Source of the DNA: Actinomycetes bacterium
Lineage (GTDB): Bacteria > Actinomycetota > Actinomycetes > Actinomycetales > Cellulomonadaceae
Length of the DNA stretch: 9,948 bases
Direction of reading: 5' to 3'
Assembly (NCBI GenBank): GCA_023418375.1
Contig: JAEZZV010000302.1
Coordinates: 1-9,948 of the forward strand
This document shows, piece after piece, positions 5,867-9,948 of this stretch. Position numbers and translations under genes: made by a program. Below the pieces are notes generated by a model. It was not told where the DNA came from. It did not search any database and saw only the letters and a list, made by a program, of their open reading frames with translations. Position 1 is the first letter of the stretch, and each line of letters starts with the position of its first letter.

Positions 5867-7227
5867 AGCGCCAGTCGCTCCCGGACCACGTCCGCCAGCT
5901 CCTCGGCGACCTTGTGGGCGACGTCCTCGTCCCGGGCCTCGACCATCACCCGGACCACCGGCTCCGTGCCGGACGGCCGCAGCAGCACCCGCCCCGAGTC
6001 GCCGAGGGCGGCGGCGGCGGCGGCGACGGCGGCCTGCACGCCCTCGTCGGAGTCGGCGCGGGTCCGGTCGACGCCGGCCACGTTGATGAGCACCTGCGGC
6101 AGCCGCGGGATCCGGGACGCGAGCTGGGCGAGCGACTCGCCCGACTCGGCCACGCGGGCCGCGAGCTGGAGCGCGGTGAGGACGCCGTCGCCGGTCGTGG
6201 CGTGGCGGGCGATGACGAGGTGGCCGGACTGCTCGCCGCCCAGGTCGTACCCGCCCGCCCGCATGGCCTCGAGCACGTACCGGTCGCCGACCGCGGTCTG
6301 CACCGTGGCGATCCCCGCCTCGGCCATCGCGAGCTGGAGGCCGAGGTTGCTCATCACGGTGATGACCAGCGTGTCGTTCGCCAGCTCGCCGCGCTCGCGC
6401 AGCGCCACGGCGAGGATGCCCATGACCTGGTCACCGTCGACGAGGGCGCCCGTGTGGTCGACCGCCAGGCACCTGTCGGCGTCGCCGTCGAAGGCCACGC
6501 CGAAGTCCGCGCCGGCCGCCACCACCGCGGCCCGCAGCGGCTCCATGTGGGTGCTGCCGGCCTTCTCGTTGATGTTCTTGCCGTCGGGAGAGGCGTTGAT
6601 CACGACGACGTCGGCCCCCGCCGCGCGCAGGGCCGCAGGCCCGACGTCGCTCGCCGCGCCGTTCGCGCAGTCCACGGCGATCCGCAGGCCGCTGATCCCG
6701 GGCGCGGCCACCGACTCGGGCAGCGTCTGCACGAGGTGGGAGATGTACAGCTCCTCGGTGATGCCGGGCTCGGCGTTGATCCGGCCGACGTCGGCGCCGA
6801 CGGGCCGCTCCCACGGCTCGCCCATGCGCTGCTCGATCGCGTCCTCGACCTCGTCGGGCAGCTTGTGGCCGCCGCGCGCGAAGAACTTGATGCCGTTGTC
6901 GGGCATCGGGTTGTGGGACGCCGAGAGCATGACGCCGAGGTCCACCTCCAGCGCCGCCGTGAGGTAGGCGACGCCCGGCGTCGGCAGCACGCCCACGTCC
7001 ACGACGTCGACGCCCGCGCTGGCCAGCCCCGCGATCACGGCGGCGGACAGGAACTCACCAGACGCGCGGGGGTCCCGCCCGACGACGGCGCGCGGCCGGT
7101 GCCCCGCGAACGCGCCAGAGGCGCCGAGGACGTGCGCGGCGGCCACCGACACGTCGAGCGCGAGCTCCGCCGTCACCTCCCGGTTCGCGACGCCGCGTAC
7201 CCCGTCCGTGCCGAACAACCGCCCCAT
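5863..7227 (-). CDS. glmM: Phosphoglucosamine mutase
   Basis: GlmM interconverts glucosamine-6-phosphate and glucosamine-1-phosphate, the step after GlmS towards UDP-GlcNAc. The 454 aa are the usual length. It starts with RLFGTDGVRGVAN, a GlmM hallmark. The phosphoserine loop MLSASHNPMPDNGIKFF contains the catalytic Ser104. DGDADR (247-252) binds Mg, GEQSGH (331-336) binds sugar and RPSGTEP (417-423) binds phosphate. Start at ATG 7227 is chosen for the strong AGGAGG 4 nt upstream; the frame is also open to an ATG at 7269, but those residues are not GlmM-like. An Ala run at about 399-407 comes from a short GCC-type trinucleotide repeat. It overlaps def by 4 bp. The 139 bp up to rpsI contains no TA dinucleotide, so no standard -10 lies directly upstream. 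Confidence 0.98.
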   Translation of the reverse strand: MGRLFGTDGVRGVANREVTAELALDVSVAAAHVLGASGAFAGHRPRAVVGRDPRASGEFLSAAVIAGLASAGVDVVDVGVLPTPGVAYLTAALEVDLGVMLSASHNPMPDNGIKFFARGGHKLPDEVEDAIEQRMGEPWERPVGADVGRINAEPGITEELYISHLVQTLPESVAAPGISGLRIAVDCANGAASDVGPAALRAAGADVVVINASPDGKNINEKAGSTHMEPLRAAVVAAGADFGVAFDGDADRCLAVDHTGALVDGDQVMGILAVALRERGELANDTLVITVMSNLGLQLAMAEAGIATVQTAVGDRYVLEAMRAGGYDLGGEQSGHLVIARHATTGDGVLTALQLAARVAESGESLAQLASRIPRLPQVLINVAGVDRTRADSDEGVQAAVAAAAAALGDSGRVLLRPSGTEPVVRVMVEARDEDVAHKVAEELADVVRERLAL

Positions 7228-7231
7228 CGGA

Positions 7232-7237
7232 CCTCCT
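7232..7237 (-). promoter_or_regulatory. Strong ribosome binding site of glmM
   Basis: AGGAGG on the - strand, 4 nt before ATG 7227. It is the best Shine-Dalgarno in the window and settles the start against the upstream ATG at 7269. Confidence 0.8.
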
Positions 7238-7270
7238 CGTCGTGCCCCCGACTTTTCCACACCGGTCATG

Positions 7271-7296
7271 CCCGCGTCCCACCTGCGACACGCGGG
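7271..7296 (-). other. Inverted repeat in the glmM leader region
   Basis: A 7-bp perfect dyad (CCCGCGT and ACGCGGG) around a 12-nt centre lies 43-69 bp upstream of the glmM ATG. It could be a second stem of the rpsI terminator, a leader hairpin of glmM or an operator. The sequence alone does not distinguish these. Confidence 0.4.
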
Positions 7297-7315
7297 AGTC
7301 CCCGGAGAGGCCGAC

Positions 7316-7350
7316 GGCCCCGGCCGAGCCGTGGAGGGCTCGTCGGGGCC
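7316..7350 (-). terminator. Hairpin terminator after rpsI
   Basis: Two stacked stems, 7 bp (GGCCCCG with CGGGGCC) and 6 bp (CGAGCC with GGCTCG), are separated by a small 2x1 internal loop and closed by a 6-nt loop. It begins 16 nt after the rpsI stop. There is no U-tract. It may act as a partial terminator, because glmM downstream lacks a recognisable promoter. Confidence 0.65.
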
Positions 7351-7366
7351 GCGGGCTTGGTCTGCG

Positions 7367-7852
7367 TCAGCGCTTGGAGTACTGAGGCGCCTTGCGTGCC
7401 TTCTTGAGGCCGGCCTTCTTGCGCTCGACGACGCGCGCGTCGCGAGTGAGGAAGCCTGCCTTCTTGAGCGCCGGACGGTTGTGCTCGGCGTCGATCTCGT
7501 TGAGCGCCCGGGCGATGCCGAGGCGCAGCGCGCCGGCCTGGCCGGTCACGCCGCCGCCGCTGATGCGGGCGATGACGTCGAAGCGACCCTCGACGTCGAC
7601 CAGCTTCAGCGGGGAGTTGACGAGCTGCTGGTGGACCTTGTTCGGGAAGTAGTCCTCGAGGGCCCGGCCGTTGATCCGCCACTGGCCGGTGCCGGGAACG
7701 AGGCGCACGCGCGCCACCGCCTCCTTGCGCCGGCCGAGCGCCTGACCGGGAGCGGTCAGGGACTGGCCGCGACCCCCCGGCGTCGGGGTCTCGGAGGTGT
7801 AGCTGGTGGGCGTCTCGCCCTCGAACTCGGTGTCGACCGTGGTCTCGGCCAC
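7367..7852 (-). CDS. rpsI: 30S ribosomal protein S9 (uS9)
   Basis: A small-subunit protein whose C-terminal tail reaches the P-site tRNA. The 161 aa include an acidic Thr/Glu-rich N-terminal extension of about 35 residues, usual in actinobacteria, then the conserved core: GRRKEAVARVRL (40-51), the signature GGGVTGQAGALRLGIARAL (99-117), RPALKKAGFLTRD (126-138) and the basic tail ending APQYSKR. The GTG start at 7852 has GAGG 7 nt upstream (7860-7863); the longer open frame to 8092 is only a shadow of rplM. It is the second gene of the rplM-rpsI operon, 40 bp after rplM. Confidence 0.98.
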   Translation of the reverse strand: MAETTVDTEFEGETPTSYTSETPTPGGRGQSLTAPGQALGRRKEAVARVRLVPGTGQWRINGRALEDYFPNKVHQQLVNSPLKLVDVEGRFDVIARISGGGVTGQAGALRLGIARALNEIDAEHNRPALKKAGFLTRDARVVERKKAGLKKARKAPQYSKR

Positions 7853-7892
7853 TGCTTGTCCTCGCGTCCTGTGGTGGTGGTCGCCTGCGCCC

Positions 7893-8336
7893 TTACTGGG
7901 CGACCTGGCTGATCTCGAAGGGCTGCGGCTTCTGCGCCGTGTGGGGGTGCTCCGGGCCGGCGTAGACCTTGAGCTTGCGGAGCTGGGCGCGGCCGAGGGT
8001 GGTCTTCGGCAGCATGCCGCGGACGGCCTGCTCGATGACGCGCTCCGGGCGCTTGGCGAGCAGCTCGCCGATCGGCGTGGCCTTGAGACCACCCGGGTAG
8101 CCGGAGTGCCGGTACGCCAGCTTCGACGTGCGCTTGTTGCCGGTGAGGGCGACCTTCTCGGCGTTGATCACGATGACGAAGTCGCCGGAGTCGACGTGCG
8201 GCGCGAACGTCGCCTTGTGCTTGCCGCGCAGGAGGACTGCCGCCTGCGTCGCGAGCCGGCCGAGCACGACGTCGGTGGCGTCGATGACGTGCCAGGTCGC
8301 CTCGACGTCGCCTGCCTTCGGGGTGTACGTGCGCAC
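7893..8336 (-). CDS. rplM: 50S ribosomal protein L13 (uL13)
   Basis: An early-assembly protein of the large ribosomal subunit. The 147 aa are the usual length. Conserved blocks are WHVIDATDVVLGRLAT (15-30), LLRGKHKATFAPHVDSGDFV (35-54), NAEKVALTGNK (58-68) and AVRGMLPKTTLGR (104-116) followed by KVYAGPEHPH (123-132). GTG at 8336 gives the normal N-terminus VRTYTPKAG and has GAGG 8 nt upstream (8345-8348). The frame is open to 8459, but that stretch lies in the untranslated leader downstream of the promoter at 8471-8500. First gene of rplM-rpsI. Confidence 0.98.
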   Translation of the reverse strand: MRTYTPKAGDVEATWHVIDATDVVLGRLATQAAVLLRGKHKATFAPHVDSGDFVIVINAEKVALTGNKRTSKLAYRHSGYPGGLKATPIGELLAKRPERVIEQAVRGMLPKTTLGRAQLRKLKVYAGPEHPHTAQKPQPFEISQVAQ

Positions 8337-8464
8337 GGTCGTAGCCTCTGTCTCGTGTAGCTGATGGGTTCCCGCCGTCCTCGCGGGAGGAGTGCGGGAC
8401 GTCGAGCGGTGATCCACGGCGCCGCACCACGGGTCTTCCGAGGCGCGCCGAAGCCGCACAACGA
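8337..8464 (-). promoter_or_regulatory. Long structured 5' leader of rplM-rpsI
   Basis: About 128 nt separate the predicted transcription start from the rplM GTG. Near its middle is a two-tier hairpin at 8371-8398: an outer 5-bp stem (CCCGC with GCGGG), a 2x2 internal loop, an inner 5-bp stem (TCCTC with GAGGA) and a 4-nt loop. Further upstream, GGTG can pair with CACC across a CGGCGCCG palindrome. No U-tract marks an attenuator. Leaders of ribosomal protein operons often bind one of the encoded proteins for feedback; that role here is inference. Confidence 0.5.
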
Positions 8465-8470
8465 CAGGCC

Positions 8471-8500
8471 AGACTACCTTTGCCGTGCGCGGGGGGTCAA
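8471..8500 (-). promoter_or_regulatory. Housekeeping sigma promoter of rplM-rpsI
   Basis: On the - strand, TTGACC (8495-8500) and TAGTCT (8471-8476) are separated by 18 bp. This is the only near-consensus -35/-10 pair found in the window. Transcription should start near 8464. It lies between the argP-like gene's stop and rplM, so the ribosomal protein operon has its own start. Confidence 0.8.
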
Positions 8501-8537
8501 AACGAGATCGGACCCGCTCCCGCTCCCCGGCCGCCCT

Positions 8538-9425
8538 TCAGATCGGCCGGAGCTGGGCCCTCGCGGCGCGCTCCACGCGGGCCGACAGATCGGCCAGGCT
8601 GGGCGCGTCGATCCGCCAGTGCTGCCAGTAGAGCGGCACGTCCAGGCCCGCCCCGTCCAGCGCGACGAGCGCACCGGCCGCGACCAGCGCGGACGCCGTG
8701 TTCTCGGGAACCATCCCCCAACCGAGGCCCGCCTGCACCAGCTCCACGAACGCCGACGACGACGGCACGTAGTGCACCCGCCCCGGCCCGGCGCCGGTGC
8801 CCAGCACGCGCTGCACGAAGCGGTCCTGGAGGGCGTCCTTGCGGTTGAAGGTGAGGTGCGGCGCCGCCCGCAGCCCGCCCGCGAGCCCCGCCGGCCCGCC
8901 CGCGAACCATCGCTCGTGGAACGACGGCGCAGCGACCGCGACGTAGCGCATCGCGCCGAGCGGCCGGACGCGGCACCCCTGGACGGGGCGGACGTCGGCG
9001 GTCACGGCGGCCATCACGGCGCCGTCGCGGAGCAGGGTCGCCGAATGGTCCTGGTCCTCTCGGTGCAGCTCGAGCAGGACGTGCTCGGGGAGGCCGACGA
9101 GCGCCGTCGGGAACCAGGTGGACAGCGAGTCGGCGTTGACGGCGACGGGAAGCCGCAGCAGGTCGCCGGCGCCCGTCACCTCGCGCACGGCCTCCGCGCG
9201 CAGGGTCGCGATCTGACCGGCGAGGCGGACCAGCGCGCGCCCGGCCGGCGTCGGGCGGCACGGGCGGCTGCGCAGCACGAGGACCTGGCCGGCCTGCTGC
9301 TCGAGTGCCTTGACGCGCTGGCTGACCGCCGACGGCGTCACGTGCAGCCGTCGGGCCGCGGCGTCGAAGCTGCCCTCCTCGACGGCGGCGGCGAGCGCGT
9401 CGAGCCGGGCCGGGTCGAGGTCCAT
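8538..9425 (-). CDS. lysG: LysR-type transcriptional regulator of basic amino acid export (LysG/ArgP)
   Basis: LysG in Corynebacterium and ArgP in E. coli sense intracellular lysine or arginine and activate the divergent exporter gene. The 295 aa start with a winged helix-turn-helix (about residues 5-64; SFDAAARRLHVTPSAVSQRV holds the recognition helix). The effector domain has the ArgP-type block VAVNADSLSTW (94-104), EDQDHSATLLRDG (123-135), LGAMRYVAVA (156-165), SSAFVELVQAGLGWGMVPE (223-241) and LYWQHWRI (265-272). ATG 9425 sits 7 nt from a TACGCT -10, so translation is probably leaderless. The gene is divergent from lysE across 85 bp holding repeated TTCAG half-sites. No clear terminator follows before the rplM promoter. 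Confidence 0.95.
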   Translation of the reverse strand: MDLDPARLDALAAAVEEGSFDAAARRLHVTPSAVSQRVKALEQQAGQVLVLRSRPCRPTPAGRALVRLAGQIATLRAEAVREVTGAGDLLRLPVAVNADSLSTWFPTALVGLPEHVLLELHREDQDHSATLLRDGAVMAAVTADVRPVQGCRVRPLGAMRYVAVAAPSFHERWFAGGPAGLAGGLRAAPHLTFNRKDALQDRFVQRVLGTGAGPGRVHYVPSSSAFVELVQAGLGWGMVPENTASALVAAGALVALDGAGLDVPLYWQHWRIDAPSLADLSARVERAARAQLRPI

Positions 9426-9432
9426 GCTCAGC

Positions 9433-9438
9433 AGCGTA
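9433..9438 (-). promoter_or_regulatory. -10 element of the probable leaderless lysG promoter
   Basis: TACGCT on the - strand ends 7 nt before the lysG ATG. No Shine-Dalgarno and no good -35 are visible. It overlaps by one base the AGTTCAG arm at 9438-9444, so a regulator bound there would block it, as expected for LysR-type self-repression. Confidence 0.55.
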
Positions 9439-9484
9439 GTTCAGCGCGGCTAACGATCCCGTAGGAACCTGAACTGGTCTTCAG
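9438..9484. promoter_or_regulatory. Probable LysG operator: three TTCAG half-sites
   Basis: AGTTCAG (9438-9444) and CTGAACT (9469-9475) form a perfect 7-bp inverted repeat with centres 31 bp apart, about three helical turns. A third copy, TTCAG (9480-9484), forms the dyad CTGAA-N6-TTCAG with the second. The left arm abuts the lysG -10; the right dyad covers the expected lysE -35 area. That matches a LysR-type recognition site plus activation site. Confidence 0.55.
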
Positions 9485-9497
9485 CACCCGACGGTCC

Positions 9498-9503
9498 TAG
9501 CGT
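9498..9503 (+). promoter_or_regulatory. -10 element of the probable leaderless lysE promoter
   Basis: TAGCGT ends 7 nt before the lysE GTG at 9511. The position 17 bp upstream (9475-9480, TGGTCT) is a poor -35 and overlaps the dyad at 9469-9484, as expected for a promoter that needs an activator. Confidence 0.55.
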
Positions 9504-9510
9504 CGCCGAC

Positions 9511-9948
9511 GTGACAGCGGCGACCCAGGGTTTCCTCACGTGCCTCGGCCTCATCGTGGCCATCGGCGCGCAGAACGCGTTCGTCCTGCGTCAGGGCGTG
9601 CGACGCGAGCACGTCGCCACGGTCGTCGCCCTGTGCGCCGCCGCCGACGCCGCCCTGATCAGCGCCGGCGTCGCCGGGCTGGGGCCGCTGGTCGCCTCGA
9701 ACGAGACGGCCCTCGGCGTCGTGCGCTGGGCGGGGGCGGTGTTCCTGGCGGGCATGGCGGCCACGGCCGCGCTACGCGCCGCGCGGGGGTCGGAGGCGCT
9801 GCGGCCGGCCGAGGACGGCGCCGGCAGCCGGGCCGCTGCCGTCACCGCGTGCCTCGCGTTCACCTTCCTCAACCCGCACGTGTACCTGGACATGGTGCTG
9901 CTCGGGTCGCTCGCGGGACGGCACGGTGACGGCCGCTGGGCCTTCGCC
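9511..9948 (+). CDS. lysE: L-lysine/L-arginine exporter (LysE/ArgO family), cut by the window end
   Basis: An inner-membrane exporter that sends excess lysine or arginine out of the cell. The first 146 residues are present; the family is usually about 200-235 aa, so roughly 60-90 are missing. The N-terminal helix carries the family signature VAIGAQNAFVLRQG (16-29) followed by REHV. Further hydrophobic stretches lie at about 35-62, 67-90 and 108-136, the last with the conserved FLNPHVYLD (119-127). GTG 9511 is the only start that places the signature at the usual distance, and a -10 sits 7 nt before it. Divergent from lysG, which should activate it. Confidence 0.95.
   Translation, partial: MTAATQGFLTCLGLIVAIGAQNAFVLRQGVRREHVATVVALCAAADAALISAGVAGLGPLVASNETALGVVRWAGAVFLAGMAATAALRAARGSEALRPAEDGAGSRAAAVTACLAFTFLNPHVYLDMVLLGSLAGRHGDGRWAFA

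Noticed and set aside
7228..7269. Extended glmM start at the upstream ATG (7269)
   Set aside because: The extra 14 residues are not GlmM-like and the strong AGGAGG sits just before ATG 7227.
5135..7407. Long + strand open frames opposite def and glmM
   Set aside because: They mirror clearly conserved genes on the - strand, show no protein family features and have low-complexity composition.
8337..8459. Extended rplM start, 41 codons earlier
   Set aside because: The extension lies in the leader just downstream of the predicted transcription start and is not part of L13, which is already full length from 8336.
1..9948. Mobile elements, CRISPR arrays, tRNA or rRNA genes, defence or toxin-antitoxin systems
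   Set aside because: No transposase or integrase motifs, terminal repeats, regularly spaced repeats or tRNA-like sequences were seen. Almost all sequence is covered by recognised housekeeping genes.

Overview
This window is a stretch of high-GC chromosomal core genome from an actinobacterium. GC content is very high (roughly 70% or more) with GC-rich third codon positions. Many genes start with GTG, and several have a TANNNT -10 element placed 5-7 nt before the start codon with no ribosome binding site (leaderless transcription). The gene order rplM-rpsI-glmM together with coaA, glmS and acpS fits the actinobacterial core. A Cellulomonadaceae-like organism (Cellulomonas or relatives) is my best guess, but that is an inference from style and order, not from a search.

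Layout, left to right: (1) positions 1-124 look like the 3' end of a + strand gene; (2) 162-944, a + strand class I SAM methyltransferase; (3) 1018-3290, - strand glmS followed by acpS; (4) 3351-4292, + strand coaA, divergent from glmS across only 60 bp; (5) 4342-5082, - strand DedA-family membrane protein with an acidic Glu-Pro repeat tail, convergent with coaA; (6) 5234-7227, - strand glmM and def, overlapping by 4 bp; (7) 7367-8336, - strand rplM-rpsI ribosomal protein operon with a near-consensus promoter and a leader of about 128 nt; (8) 8538-9948, a divergent lysG/argP (-) and lysE/argO (+, cut by the window end) pair for basic amino acid export, with an intergenic region holding three TTCAG half-sites.

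How the genes work together: GlmS makes glucosamine-6-phosphate and GlmM converts it to glucosamine-1-phosphate, the first two steps towards UDP-GlcNAc for peptidoglycan. CoaA commits pantothenate to coenzyme A, and AcpS uses coenzyme A to activate acyl carrier protein. L13, S9 and peptide deformylase serve translation and nascent protein processing. LysG senses intracellular lysine or arginine and activates LysE. The window is therefore mostly growth-linked housekeeping.

I see no mobile element, CRISPR array, tRNA, rRNA, phage gene or defence system, and no credible undescribed multi-gene system. The points worth a second look are regulatory: the leaderless promoters, the LysG operator layout, the rplM leader, the lack of any TANNNT -10 ahead of glmM, and the compact U-less hairpin terminators.
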